Notes: generated by a model from the letters alone, not told the origin. 16,782 bases of DNA from a bacterium (GCA_021802115.1 JAKABA010000072.1:1-16782), one strand, 5' to 3'. Shown: positions 1 to 7,650, counted from the first letter of the stretch. Numbers and translations are program-made.

Positions 1-534
1 GTCATGTTCCCGATGGTCGCCACCCGTGCGGAGGTGGACCAGGCGCTGCAGGTGCTGGCCCGGGTGCGCCGCGCCTCTCCGTCACGTCTGGAGGTCGGGA
101 TCATGGTGGAGATCCCGGCGGCGGCTCTGCTGGCGGAGGCCTTGGCCCCCATGGTCGACTTCTTCTCGATCGGGACCAACGACCTGTCCCAGTACACCAT
201 GGCCGCGGATCGCACCAACCCTGGGGTGGCCGACCTCGCCGACCCCCTGCATCCAGCGGTGTTGCGCCTCATCCAGCAAACGGTCGAAGCCGCGCAGGGC
301 AGGTGGGTCGGGGTCTGTGGCGAGCTCGCCGGGGAGGCGAGCGCCACCCCGCTGCTGGTCGGGCTCGGTGTGAGGGAGCTGTCGATGGCGCCGGTCCGGA
401 TCCCGGCCGTGAAGCAGGCGGTGCGAGAGACGGCCACGGCCTCGGCGCGGGAGCTGGCCCAGGCGGCGGTGCGGCTGGCGAGCGCCGACGAGGTCAGAGA
501 GCTGCTCCGCGAAGCCTCCGCGCGCAAGCGCTGA
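1..534 (+). CDS. ptsI: Phosphoenolpyruvate-protein phosphotransferase (PTS enzyme I), C-terminal part
   Basis: This is the 3' end of a gene that enters from the left edge; 177 codons are visible. Enzyme I takes the phosphoryl group from phosphoenolpyruvate and passes it to HPr in the cytoplasm, driving sugar uptake by the phosphotransferase system. The visible part is the PEP-binding TIM-barrel domain. It carries the MFPM strand at the very start, a VEIPAAA segment, the PEP-utiliser signature FFSIGTNDLSQYT, and GVCGELAG, whose Cys (codon at 316-318) matches the active-site Cys of enzyme I. The end aligns by eye with the E. coli protein end, so the 3' end is intact. The phospho-His domain lies outside the window. 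A multi-domain PTS protein ending in enzyme I is possible, but no other PTS gene is seen. Confidence 0.93.
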   Translation, partial: VMFPMVATRAEVDQALQVLARVRRASPSRLEVGIMVEIPAAALLAEALAPMVDFFSIGTNDLSQYTMAADRTNPGVADLADPLHPAVLRLIQQTVEAAQGRWVGVCGELAGEASATPLLVGLGVRELSMAPVRIPAVKQAVRETATASARELAQAAVRLASADEVRELLREASARKR

Positions 535-550
535 GCGCCGACGCGGCTGC

Positions 551-556
551 TACGAT
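551..556 (+). promoter_or_regulatory. Candidate -10 box (TACGAT) for the pgsA group
   Basis: TACGAT fits the TAnnnT core of a sigma70-type -10 box and lies 17 nt after the ptsI stop. It would start a transcript near 563, ahead of the small ORF at 602 and of pgsA. No convincing -35 hexamer is present at 16-18 nt upstream, so this is a suggestion only. Confidence 0.35.
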
Positions 557-601
557 CCCTGGGTCGCCGGTGCCACCTCCCAACCCCAGCGAGGAAGATA
601 T

Positions 602-685
602 TTGGACGCCTCATCCAGGGAGCGACCGACGCTGAGCTGGCGGTTCCTCCGGATGTCTGAAGCGCCGATCGGGCCGGGCAGGTGA
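602..685 (+). CDS. Possible 27-aa leader ORF overlapping the pgsA start
   Basis: A TTG at 602 is preceded by GAGGAAG at 591-597 (4-nt spacing) and opens 27 codons rich in Arg, Ser and Pro, beginning MDASSRERPTLSW. The stop TGA (683-685) overlaps the GTG of pgsA (682-684) as GTGA, the same arrangement used by three pairs of well-supported genes in this window. This would allow translational coupling into pgsA. Against it: the peptide is very short, the start is TTG, and I recognise no homologue. It could be a leader peptide, a remnant of a lost gene, or chance. An in-frame ATG at 653 would give only 10 residues. Confidence 0.3.
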   Translation: MDASSRERPTLSWRFLRMSEAPIGPGR

Positions 686-1305
686 GCGCCCGCGGGCCCC
701 ACCCGGCTGAGGCGCGAGCCGGCTCCACGCCGGAGCGGGGCGGCGCCCTGCAGACCGGCCTGGTCGCCGCCGCCACGGGTCTCCGGCTGATCCTGGCCCC
801 CGTGGTCATGGGGCTGGTCCTGGCCCGGCTCGACGACCTGGCCGCCGCCCTCTTCCTGGTGGCGGCGGCCACCGACTACCTGGACGGGTTCTTTGCGCGG
901 CACTGGCGGGTGACGACGTCGACCGGGAGCTTCCTCGACACCACCGCCGACAAGGTGCTGGTCACCGCGGCCCTGATCGGGCTGGTGGCGGTCGCCAGGG
1001 CCAACCCCTGGGCGGCGCTGGTCATCGTGGGCCGGGAGATGGTGATCATGGGGCTCAGGGGCTCGGCCGCCCTCCAGGGGGTCCTGATCACCGCCTCCCA
1101 ACTGGGCAGGGTCAAAGCCGCGGTGCAGTTCCTCGCCATCCTGGTCGCCATCCTCAACCTGGACGCGAAGCTGGGGCCGCTGGGGCTCGACCAGTGGGTG
1201 ATGATCGCGGCGGCGGCGATCACCTTCGGATCCGGGGTCGACTACCTCGTCCGCTACAGCCGGACCGCGGTCCGCCAGCGGGCCCCGGGAGCCGCGCCGC
1301 GGTGA
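682..1305 (+). CDS. pgsA: CDP-alcohol phosphatidyltransferase, probably CDP-diacylglycerol--glycerol-3-phosphate 3-phosphatidyltransferase
   Basis: This integral membrane enzyme probably makes phosphatidylglycerol phosphate from CDP-diacylglycerol and glycerol-3-phosphate. The full CDP-alcohol transferase signature is present: D65, D68, G69, A72, R73, G82, D86, D90, with the family spacing, embedded in a hydrophobic protein with about five to six membrane segments. A downstream SQLGRVKAAVQF resembles the GKxKT-type segment of PgsA proteins. The length of 207 aa is normal for PgsA, but the first 25 residues are a hydrophilic Pro/Ala-rich extension, so the true start could be later. GTG at 682 is chosen because it overlaps the stop of a small upstream ORF. 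The 3' end overlaps the epimerase start by GTGA. Phosphatidylinositol-type synthases share the signature, so substrate is inferred. Confidence 0.88.
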   Translation: MSARGPHPAEARAGSTPERGGALQTGLVAAATGLRLILAPVVMGLVLARLDDLAAALFLVAAATDYLDGFFARHWRVTTSTGSFLDTTADKVLVTAALIGLVAVARANPWAALVIVGREMVIMGLRGSAALQGVLITASQLGRVKAAVQFLAILVAILNLDAKLGPLGLDQWVMIAAAAITFGSGVDYLVRYSRTAVRQRAPGAAPR

Positions 1306-2300
1306 GCTCGGACCGCCCGGTGCTGGTGGTGGGAGCCAGCGGGTTCATCGGGGGCGCCCTGGCCCGGGAGCTGCGGCGCCGCGGCCGCCGGGTGCGGGTG
1401 CTGGTGCACAACAGCTCGACTCCGCTCCAGAGCACTGGGGTGGAGGTGGCCGTGGGGGATCTGCTGGACCCTACCAGCCTGCGGGCAGCGGTCCGCGGCA
1501 CCGGGCTGATCTATCACGCCGGAGGTCTCAACACCATGTGTCCGAGCGCCCCGGGCCGGCTGTTCGAGGTCAACGTGCGCGGCACCCTGAACCTGATCGA
1601 GGCGGCGGCCGCAGAGGGGGTGCCGAGGCTGGTCTACACCTCCTCCGCCGCGACCATCGGGGAGCGGCGCGGGGAGGTGGCCACGCCCGACTCCAGCCAC
1701 CGCGGCTTCTACCTCTCCACCTATGAGCACTCCAAGCACCTGGCGGAGGTGGAGGCCCGGCAGCGCGCCCGCAGGCTCGGCCTCGAGCTGGTGTGCGTCA
1801 ACCCCTCCTCGGTCCAGGGCCCCGGGCGCACCGGCGGCACCGCCCGCTGGCTCATCCGGTATGCCGATGGCCGGCTGCGCTGGATGGTGGACACCAGGGT
1901 CAGCTTGCTGGCCATCGACGACTGCGTCCAGGCCCACCTGGGCGCGGCCGAACATGGGTTGCCGGGGCGGCGCTATCTCATCAATGGCGCGACCCTGGGG
2001 ATCACGGAGCTCATCGAACTGGTCGGCGAGCTGACCGGACAGCACCAGAAGGTCCGTCTGCTACCCCCGGGGCTGGCCCGATGGGGCGGGAGCGCGGTGG
2101 GCGCGGCCTTCACCGCGCTCGGGCGCAGACCCCCGGTGTGCGGGGAGATGGTGCGGACCCTGCTGCACGGCCACGCCTACGACGGCAGCGCGGCGGCTCG
2201 GGAGCTGGGGTTCGACTACACCCCTGTCCGGGAGTTCCTGGCGGCGACCCTGACCTGGTACTGGGAGCAGGGGCTGATCCGCCGGCGCCCGCGGCTCTGA
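1302..2300 (+). CDS. NAD-dependent epimerase/dehydratase family protein (HpnA/dihydroflavonol-reductase-like)
   Basis: This is a 332-aa extended short-chain dehydrogenase/reductase. The N-terminal Rossmann fold has the glycine motif GASGFIG at residues 11-17. A YTSSA strand carries the usual serine, and Y141xxxK145 (YEHSK) is the catalytic pair. The C-terminal half has the NG-T-I-T-E-L substrate-domain pattern of this superfamily. GTG at 1302 is chosen because it sits four residues ahead of the first beta strand and overlaps the pgsA stop as GTGA, implying coupled translation. The overall look is closest to hopanoid-associated sugar epimerases (HpnA) and dihydroflavonol-4-reductase-like proteins. 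Lipid genes on both sides make a role in lipid or isoprenoid-derived lipid metabolism reasonable, but the substrate cannot be read from the sequence. Confidence 0.85.
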   Translation: MSSDRPVLVVGASGFIGGALARELRRRGRRVRVLVHNSSTPLQSTGVEVAVGDLLDPTSLRAAVRGTGLIYHAGGLNTMCPSAPGRLFEVNVRGTLNLIEAAAAEGVPRLVYTSSAATIGERRGEVATPDSSHRGFYLSTYEHSKHLAEVEARQRARRLGLELVCVNPSSVQGPGRTGGTARWLIRYADGRLRWMVDTRVSLLAIDDCVQAHLGAAEHGLPGRRYLINGATLGITELIELVGELTGQHQKVRLLPPGLARWGGSAVGAAFTALGRRPPVCGEMVRTLLHGHAYDGSAAARELGFDYTPVREFLAATLTWYWEQGLIRRRPRL

Positions 2301-2327
2301 GCCGAGAGCAGCGCTGCCGCACGGACA

Positions 2328-2333
2328 TATACT
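2328..2333 (+). promoter_or_regulatory. Candidate -10 box (TATACT) before the acyltransferase gene
   Basis: TATACT matches five of six positions of the TATAAT consensus and lies in the 93-nt gap between the epimerase and the acyltransferase. No -35 hexamer is recognisable. It may give the acyltransferase its own promoter. Confidence 0.35.
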
Positions 2334-2393
2334 CGCAAGCGATGGCTTGGCCTTCTGAGCAGGCTAAGGTGGTCCCTCCTTGCGAAGGTGCTG

Positions 2394-3176
2394 ATGGCAG
2401 AACAGGCGGAGGGCCGGAGGCCCAGTCCCTGGCGTAAGGAGTACCGGCGTGACCGGGACCTGCCCTGGGCACGCAGCCCGGCGGCCCGGGCGGTCCGGTC
2501 CGGGCTGCTGAACTTCGTGATCGGCCCGATCTTCCGCTACTATGGCCGACCCACGGTCTTCGGCGTGGAGAACCTCCGCCTGGTCCGGCCCCCCTTCCTG
2601 CTGGCGGCCAATCACTCCAGCCACCTGGACACCCCGGCGATCCTGCTGGCGCTGCCCCCGCGTCTGCGCCGACGGACCCTGGTCGCGGCCGCGGCCGACT
2701 ACTTCTTCGACGAAGCCTGGAAGGGTGCCCTGGTGGCGCTGGCGGTCGGCGCCATCGCAGTGGAGCGGGAGCGCCCGCCACGCCAATCGATGAAGTTGGT
2801 GCGGCGGCTGCTGGCGGACGGCTGGAACCTGGTCGTCTTCCCCGAGGGCGGCCGCAGCGCCGACGGCCGGCTTCACCGCGGCAAGCGCGGCATCGCTCAC
2901 CTGGCGGCGGCCTCGGGAGTCCCGGTGGTCCCGGTGGGGGTGGTCGGGACCTTCGCCGCCCTGCCCGCCGGGTACCGCTGGCCGCGGCGCGCCCGGGTGG
3001 AGGTCCACTTCGGGCGGCCGCTCTTCACCGAGGGTCACCCCAAGCCGGGACCCGGCCCAGGCGGCCTGCGCAACGCCACCGAGGGGATCATGGCCTCGAT
3101 TCAGGAGCTGACCGGGCAGGAGCTGGCGGCCGACGGCGCTCACGCGGGCCCGCCCAGCCGCCTCAAGAGCGGTTAG
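2394..3176 (+). CDS. 1-acylglycerol-3-phosphate O-acyltransferase family protein (PlsC-like)
   Basis: This 260-aa protein belongs to the PlsC/LPLAT acyltransferase family, which moves acyl groups to lysophosphatidic acid or similar acceptors at the membrane. Motif I is NHSSHLDT (His74 and Asp79, HX4D). Motif III is FPEGGRS at residues 149-155, with Gly in place of the usual Thr. [11 protein letters not shown] strand follows as motif IV. The stretch around AAAADYFF resembles actinobacterial acyltransferases linked to acyl-CoA ligases. One hydrophobic segment near residues 33-50 could associate with membrane. ATG at 2394 is preferred because GAAGG lies just upstream; GTG at 2388 would add two residues. 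With pgsA and the epimerase it forms a lipid-oriented group. Exact acceptor is inferred. Confidence 0.87.
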   Translation: MAEQAEGRRPSPWRKEYRRDRDLPWARSPAARAVRSGLLNFVIGPIFRYYGRPTVFGVENLRLVRPPFLLAANHSSHLDTPAILLALPPRLRRRTLVAAAADYFFDEAWKGALVALAVGAIAVERERPPRQSMKLVRRLLADGWNLVVFPEGGRSADGRLHRGKRGIAHLAAASGVPVVPVGVVGTFAALPAGYRWPRRARVEVHFGRPLFTEGHPKPGPGPGGLRNATEGIMASIQELTGQELAADGAHAGPPSRLKSG

Positions 3177-3206
3177 GCCCCCGGAGCTCTGGAGGTGCCG
3201 GTGAGG

Positions 3207-3212
3207 TACGCT
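3207..3212 (+). promoter_or_regulatory. Candidate -10 box (TACGCT) for purE-purK-holB-ricT
   Basis: TACGCT fits TAnnnT and lies 38 nt before the purE start, in the 74-nt gap after the acyltransferase. Transcription would begin near 3219, leaving a leader of about 30 nt with a good Shine-Dalgarno (AAGGAG, 3238-3243). No -35 hexamer is evident. Confidence 0.35.
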
Positions 3213-3250
3213 GCCCCGCGGTCGCAGGGCGTCCTCCAAGGAGTTGCAGA

Positions 3251-3766
3251 TTGAGCGAGGCAAGACCCCGGGTGGGGGTGGTGATGGGTTCTGGCTCGGA
3301 CTGGGAGGTGATGCGGCACTGCCACCGGCTGCTGGGGGAGCTGGGGATCGAGAGCGAGACCAAGGTGGTGTCGGCCCACCGGACCCCCGACCTACTGTTC
3401 CAATGGGCGGAGGAGGCGCCGGGCAGGGGGATCCAGGTGATCGTCGCCGGCGCGGGCGGCGCCGCTCACCTGCCCGGCATGCTGGCGGCCAAGACCCACC
3501 TGCCAGTGCTGGGGGTCCCGGTCGAGTCCCACGCGCTCAGGGGGATGGACTCTCTGCTCTCGATCGTGCAGATGCCGGCGGGCATCCCGGTGGGGACGCT
3601 GGCGATCGGGCGCTCCGGGGCGATCAACGCCGCCCTGCTGGCGGCGGCCATCCTGGCTCTCGGAGACGCCACGGTCAGGGAGCACCTGGTGGCCTGGAGG
3701 CAGCGGCAGACGATGGAGGTGCTGGCGCAGCCCGACCCCAGCTTGAGCCCCGAGGTGGGCGATTAG
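3251..3766 (+). CDS. purE: 5-(carboxyamino)imidazole ribonucleotide mutase, class I
   Basis: PurE moves the carboxylate of N5-carboxyaminoimidazole ribonucleotide to carbon 4, giving CAIR in purine synthesis; the enzyme is cytosolic and usually octameric. The 171-aa product matches bacterial PurE almost end to end: GSGSDW at residues 13-18 (phosphate-binding loop), SAHRTP at 41-46 with catalytic His43, [12 protein letters not shown], and [15 protein letters not shown]. The start is TTG at 3251, fixed by AAGGAG at 3238-3243 with 7-nt spacing and by length. The stop TAG is followed at once by the purK start, so the pair is translated together, and the two enzymes use consecutive intermediates. 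Confidence 0.96.
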   Translation: MSEARPRVGVVMGSGSDWEVMRHCHRLLGELGIESETKVVSAHRTPDLLFQWAEEAPGRGIQVIVAGAGGAAHLPGMLAAKTHLPVLGVPVESHALRGMDSLLSIVQMPAGIPVGTLAIGRSGAINAALLAAAILALGDATVREHLVAWRQRQTMEVLAQPDPSLSPEVGD

Positions 3767-4906
3767 GTGGCGATCCGGGTGGGCTGCCTGGGAGGAGGGC
3801 AGCTGGGGAGGATGCTGGCTCTGGCGGGGTATCCGCTGGGGCTGCGGTTCACCTTCCTCGACCCGGCCGCGGACGCGGCGGCGGGCCAGGTGGGGGAGCT
3901 GCTGGTCGGGCCCTACACCGACCCGGGGCGCCTGCGGGAGCTGGGCCGCGCCGCGAACCTGGTCACCTTCGAGTTCGAGTCGGTCCCCGACACCGCGGCC
4001 CAGGCGCTGGCCGCCACCACCACGGTCTTCCCGCCCCCACTGGCTCTGGCGGTCGCCCAGGATCGGCTCCTGGAGAAGCGGCTCTTCAGCGAGCTCGGCA
4101 TCCCCTCCTCCGCCTACACCAGGGTGGACGCTCCCGAGGACCTCGGCCCCGCCGCGGACTGGTTGCGCCGGCCGGCGCGGCTGAAGTCGCGCCGGCTGGG
4201 CTACGACGGGCACGGCCAGGCGGAGGTCGCAGCGCCGGAGCTCCTGGAGGACAGCTGGCGGAGTCTGGGCGAGGTCCCCTGCATCCTGGAGGAGGAGGTC
4301 CAGTTCGAGCGCGAGCTCTCGGTCATCGGGGCCCGCTCCCGCAGCGGTGAGGTGGCCTTCTATCCGCTGACCGAGAATCATCACCAGCTGTCGGTCCTCC
4401 GCCTCTCGCTGGCCCCAGCCCCCGATGCCGCTCCGGGGCTCCAGGCCCAGGCCGAGGAGATCTGCCTTGCGATCATGGAGAAGTTGGACTACTGCGGGGT
4501 GTTGGCCGTGGAGCTGTTCCAGCTCGGGCCGCAGCTGCTGGCCAACGAGATCGCTCCCCGGGTCCACAACTCCGGCCATTGGACCCAGGATGGCGCTCTC
4601 ACCTCTCAATTCGAGAACCACCTCAGGGCCGGGCTGGGATGGCCACTCGGGAAGACCACGGCGAGGGGGTTCGCCGCGATGGTCAACATCCTCTCGGAGC
4701 TCCCCGAGCCGGGCGACGTGCTCGCGGTCCCGGGTGCCCACCTGCACCTCTACGGCAAGGCGCCGCGGCCTCTGCGCAAGCTGGGCCACGTGAACGTCAG
4801 CGGGCCAGACCCGCATCACGTGAGCGCGACGGTCGAGCAGCTGGACGGGGTTCTGGGGGCGTCCCTGCCCCCTCCACGGTTCGGGCCCTCGTATTGGCCG
4901 GGGTGA
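3767..4906 (+). CDS. purK: 5-(carboxyamino)imidazole ribonucleotide synthase
   Basis: PurK is an ATP-grasp enzyme that carboxylates AIR with bicarbonate and ATP to make the substrate of PurE. The 379-aa product begins with GGGQLGRM, the usual PurK N-terminal motif. It continues with FEFESVP, LKSRRLGYDGHGQ (ATP-grasp lysine and glycine loop), CILEEEVQFERELSVI, and NEIAPRVHNSGHWT near the metal and substrate site. Length is typical of the family. The GTG start directly abuts the purE stop with no intergenic base, and the stop overlaps the holB start as GTGA. Presence of PurK together with a class I PurE indicates the two-step bacterial route rather than direct AIR carboxylation. Confidence 0.96.
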   Translation: MAIRVGCLGGGQLGRMLALAGYPLGLRFTFLDPAADAAAGQVGELLVGPYTDPGRLRELGRAANLVTFEFESVPDTAAQALAATTTVFPPPLALAVAQDRLLEKRLFSELGIPSSAYTRVDAPEDLGPAADWLRRPARLKSRRLGYDGHGQAEVAAPELLEDSWRSLGEVPCILEEEVQFERELSVIGARSRSGEVAFYPLTENHHQLSVLRLSLAPAPDAAPGLQAQAEEICLAIMEKLDYCGVLAVELFQLGPQLLANEIAPRVHNSGHWTQDGALTSQFENHLRAGLGWPLGKTTARGFAAMVNILSELPEPGDVLAVPGAHLHLYGKAPRPLRKLGHVNVSGPDPHHVSATVEQLDGVLGASLPPPRFGPSYWPG

Positions 4907-5940
4907 GCTCCCCCGCCGAGTCCGCCCTGGACTCGGTGCTCGGGCACCGCCAGGCCGTGAGCCGGCTCCGCCAGCAGCTCCAGACGGGATCGTTGGGCCA
5001 CGCCTACTGGATCACCGGCCCTCCCAGAGTCGGCAAGACCACCCTGGCCCTGGCGCTGGCCGCCGATCTCCTCGGGGCCGCCGGCTGGCCCGGTGGCCTG
5101 GTCGCCCACCCCGACCTCTGGCTGGACGACGAGGACGGAAACCTGTCGGTCGACCGGATCCGGGGCGGCGCGGAGGACCGTGGCGAGGGCCCGAGCCTGC
5201 AACACTTCCTGAGCCTGCTGGCGTATGCGGGCAAGGCGAAGGTGGCGATCGTCGCGAATGCCGAGCGGATGACCCTGCCCGCCTCCAACAGCCTGTTGCG
5301 GATGTTGGAGGAGCCGCCCCCCCAGTCCATCATCTGCCTCACCACCTCGCGTCCGGAGTCCGAGCGCCTTCCCAGCACCTTGCGCAGCCGGTGCCAGGAG
5401 CTGCACCTGGGACCGGTGCCGGCGGCTGAGATCACTGGCTGGCTGCAGACCCGGGCCGCCTGCTCCCCGGGGGCGGCCGAGCTGGCCGCCGCCCTCTCCG
5501 GCGGGAGTCCGGGCCGGGCCCTGGAGCTGCTGGGCGACCCTGAGCTGGAGCAGCGGGGAGTGGTCGCGGTCGGGCGTCTCTTGGACTGCGCGGGTGGGGG
5601 GCCCGGCAGCTGGCTCTCTCTCAGCCGGGAGCTGGCGGAGCGGGGGCGGGACCGCGAGCAGGCGGTCTTCGCGATGAGGAGCTGGGTGGCCTTCCTGCGC
5701 GACTGCTGCCACCTGGCGACCGGCTCTCCGGAGCTGCTCACCCTGCCCCACTGGCGAGAGGCGGCGGAGCTGTGGGCAGAGGCGCTGGGATTGCCGGGGT
5801 GCCTGGCGCGCTACGATCTGGCCCTGGAGGCTCTGGCTCGCCTGGACGAGAGTGCCACGGCGAGATTGGTGCTGGACAGATTTTTACTGCTCGCCTTCGG
5901 GGCCCAGCCGCCCAACCCGCCGCCTCGCGCAAGCCGGTGA
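4903..5940 (+). CDS. holB: DNA polymerase III subunit delta' (clamp loader)
   Basis: This 345-aa AAA+ protein is the delta' subunit of the clamp loader, which helps place the sliding clamp on DNA. It has a Walker A motif GPPRVGKT at residues 39-46, a segment VDRIR, the ASNSLLRMLEEPPP signature of the family, and LRSRCQ, the SRC motif that supplies the arginine finger. GTG at 4903 is chosen from the GTGA overlap with purK and because LGHRQAV, the usual N-terminal motif, follows closely. The region between Walker A and HPDLW contains no cysteine, whereas many delta' and tau/gamma proteins hold a four-Cys zinc module there. The Walker B position reads IVANAE without a clear Asp. The DnaX-type alternative is unlikely given length and the following ricT. 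Confidence 0.9.
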   Translation: MSSPAESALDSVLGHRQAVSRLRQQLQTGSLGHAYWITGPPRVGKTTLALALAADLLGAAGWPGGLVAHPDLWLDDEDGNLSVDRIRGGAEDRGEGPSLQHFLSLLAYAGKAKVAIVANAERMTLPASNSLLRMLEEPPPQSIICLTTSRPESERLPSTLRSRCQELHLGPVPAAEITGWLQTRAACSPGAAELAAALSGGSPGRALELLGDPELEQRGVVAVGRLLDCAGGGPGSWLSLSRELAERGRDREQAVFAMRSWVAFLRDCCHLATGSPELLTLPHWREAAELWAEALGLPGCLARYDLALEALARLDESATARLVLDRFLLLAFGAQPPNPPPRASR

Positions 5941-5978
5941 GGCGAGGTCCCATAGGCGATTTGCGCAGAGGTGCAGGC

Positions 5979-6857
5979 ATGACCCTGGTGGTGGGAGTCA
6001 AGTTCCGGCGACACGGCCCGCTCAACTACTACAGTCCGGGCGAGTGGGACCCGGCCCCGGGAACCCGGGTGATCGCCGAGGTGGCCCGGGGAATCGAGCT
6101 GGGTGAGGTGGTGATGGCTGCGGCCGAAGTGGACCAGGCGATGCTGCCCGACCCCCTGCCGGAGATATTGCGGCCGGCGACCAGGGAGGACCTGGAGGAA
6201 CGAAAGAGGCTCGACCAGCGTCTGCCGGAGGTAATGCGGGTTGCCCGTCAGCTGGTGGAGGAGCGCAAGCTCGCGCTCAAGGTGGCCCGAGCAGAGATCA
6301 GCTTCGACGGCAGCCGAATCCTCTTCGACCTCACCGCCGAGCGCCAGACCCACTACCAGGACCTCGCCAAGGAGCTGGCGACCCGGCTGCGCTGCCGGGT
6401 TGAGCTGCGTCAGATCGGGAGTCGCGACGAAGCCCGGATCCAGGACGGGTACGGACCGTGCGGGAACCGGCTCTGCTGCTCGTCCTGGCTCAAGGAGTTC
6501 GTGCCGGTGACGATCAAGATGGCCAAGGAGCAGGGGCTGCCCCTCAACCCCACCCGCCTGAACGGGATGTGCGGCAAGCTCAAGTGCTGCCTGCAGTACG
6601 AGAACGAGCAGTACGTGGACCTCAAGCGGCGGCTGCCCAAGGTGGGCGCGGCGCTCGACACCGAGCAGGGAGCGGCCGTCATCACCGAGGTCAGCCTGGT
6701 GCGGGAGCAGGTCCTGGTGACCCTGACCGAGAGCGGGACGGTGCTGGCCATCCCCGCCGCCAGTCTGGTCCGGGAGCGGGAACCCCAGGAGGAGCAGGCC
6801 TCAAGCCGCGGGCGCCGGCGTCGCAGTCGGCCCCAGGGCGAGAGCGGCCCCCAGTGA
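5979..6857 (+). CDS. ricT: PSP1-domain Fe-S protein, RicT/YaaT family
   Basis: The 292-aa product is a PSP1 C-terminal domain protein like B. subtilis RicT (YaaT), a subunit of the Y-complex that carries Fe-S clusters and affects mRNA maturation by RNase Y, sporulation and competence. Six cysteines sit in two clusters, C161/C166/C167 in YGPCGNRLCC and C198/C203/C204 in GMCGKLKCCL, as expected for cluster binding. The C-terminal 25 residues are a basic Arg/Ser tail that could contact nucleic acid. ATG at 5979 has GAGGTG at 5968-5973; an in-frame TTG at 5961 is the alternative. It follows holB after 38 nt, the same gene order as in Bacillus. Partner genes ricA and ricF are not in the window, so the role here is inferred from family. 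Confidence 0.9.
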   Translation: MTLVVGVKFRRHGPLNYYSPGEWDPAPGTRVIAEVARGIELGEVVMAAAEVDQAMLPDPLPEILRPATREDLEERKRLDQRLPEVMRVARQLVEERKLALKVARAEISFDGSRILFDLTAERQTHYQDLAKELATRLRCRVELRQIGSRDEARIQDGYGPCGNRLCCSSWLKEFVPVTIKMAKEQGLPLNPTRLNGMCGKLKCCLQYENEQYVDLKRRLPKVGAALDTEQGAAVITEVSLVREQVLVTLTESGTVLAIPAASLVREREPQEEQASSRGRRRRSRPQGESGPQ

Positions 6858-6900
6858 TCCCCCGCGAAGTCGGATCTGCAGTCCACTCCAGCTGATCCCG

Positions 6901-6915
6901 GCCGCGGGCCGCGGC
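6901..6915. terminator. Short GC-rich hairpin between convergent ricT and CoxG-like gene
   Basis: GCCGCG (6901-6906) pairs with CGCGGC (6910-6915) around a 3-nt loop. A second 5-bp hairpin, GTGGC/GCCAC, lies at 6932-6946. Both are in the 139-nt gap between two convergent genes, where a two-way terminator is expected. Neither is followed by a T tract on either strand, so the call rests on position and pairing only. Confidence 0.3.
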
Positions 6916-6996
6916 TTCGATGGGACATCGCGTGGCGCCGGGCCACCCCATATCACCGCGGGTACGGTGGCGACGGGCGGGCGGGAGCCACGCGGC

Positions 6997-7650
6997 TCAG
7001 GGATGGAGATGCCGGCGCCCCTTCCAGGCCGCCGCCACCAGCGCTCCCAACACCAGCCCTCCGAGCAGATAGGTCAGCGTCCGCCAACGCCCGCTGGAGT
7101 CCACCGGCGCGGGCGGCATGATCTCCAGCGCGGGTGCCGGCTGATCATGAGGGGCGAGCTGGGGAGCTGGGGGATCATGGGGGGCGGGCGCGGGCGAATT
7201 CGGGTCCAGCTGTGCGGACACCCCCTCCAGGCTCTGCTCGAGGGATCGGCAGAAACGCCTGACCGCCGAGGCGATGGCGCGGTCACGGACCTCCTGGGAG
7301 ACCTCGCTGAGGCGGCCCCTGCCGTCCACCAGGACGGTGAGCCGGAGATCGCTGCGACCAGCTCCCAGCTCCTTGACCCGGGCGCGCACCTCCACATGGG
7401 CCCGGCCGTCACCCCGCATCTCCCGGCCGCTCAGGGTCCACGTGACCCGCCGACCGGGCTCCTCGATGTGCTGGCGGGCGTAACCCCGGTACGTGACCGA
7501 GTGGCCCGCCAGCGTGATCTTCATGGTCCCGCGACCGCCGGCGCCGGCCGTCAGACCCGGCACCAGCTCAACCACCCGGCCCGAGCCGACGAGCCGGTCC
7601 CAGATGGTGCCCGCCGGGGCGTTCAACTCAACTGTCTCGATGAGGGTCAC
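6997..7650 (-). CDS. SRPBCC (CoxG-like) protein with C-terminal membrane anchor
   Basis: The 217-aa product starts TLIETVELNAPAGTIWDRL, the typical first strand of SRPBCC/Bet v1-fold proteins of the CoxG (carbon monoxide dehydrogenase subunit G) type. Further family-like segments are VPGLTAGAG, MKITLAGHSVTYRGYAR and a C-terminal helix DRAIASAVRRFCRSLEQSL. After this comes a Pro/Ala-rich linker of about 35 residues, then a single hydrophobic helix (TYLLGGLVLGALVAAAW) with a short basic end, so the protein should be tail-anchored with the fold in the cytoplasm. The GTG start overlaps the stop of the upstream RDD gene (GTGA at 7650-7647) and has a strong AGGAGGAG upstream. No CO dehydrogenase genes are nearby; the bound ligand is unknown. 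Confidence 0.75.
   Translation of the reverse strand: MTLIETVELNAPAGTIWDRLVGSGRVVELVPGLTAGAGGRGTMKITLAGHSVTYRGYARQHIEEPGRRVTWTLSGREMRGDGRAHVEVRARVKELGAGRSDLRLTVLVDGRGRLSEVSQEVRDRAIASAVRRFCRSLEQSLEGVSAQLDPNSPAPAPHDPPAPQLAPHDQPAPALEIMPPAPVDSSGRWRTLTYLLGGLVLGALVAAAWKGRRHLHP

Noticed and set aside
528..538. GCGCT-G-AGCGC at the ptsI stop codon as a terminator
   Set aside because: Five-bp arms with a 1-nt loop do not fold well and no T tract follows.
3234..3243. CTCC-AA-GGAG that could hide the purE ribosome site
   Set aside because: A 2-nt loop cannot form a stable hairpin, and the sequence is just a Shine-Dalgarno next to its complement.
3244..4350. A 368-codon plus-strand frame across purE and purK
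   Set aside because: It is extremely Gly/Arg-rich and overlaps two certain genes.
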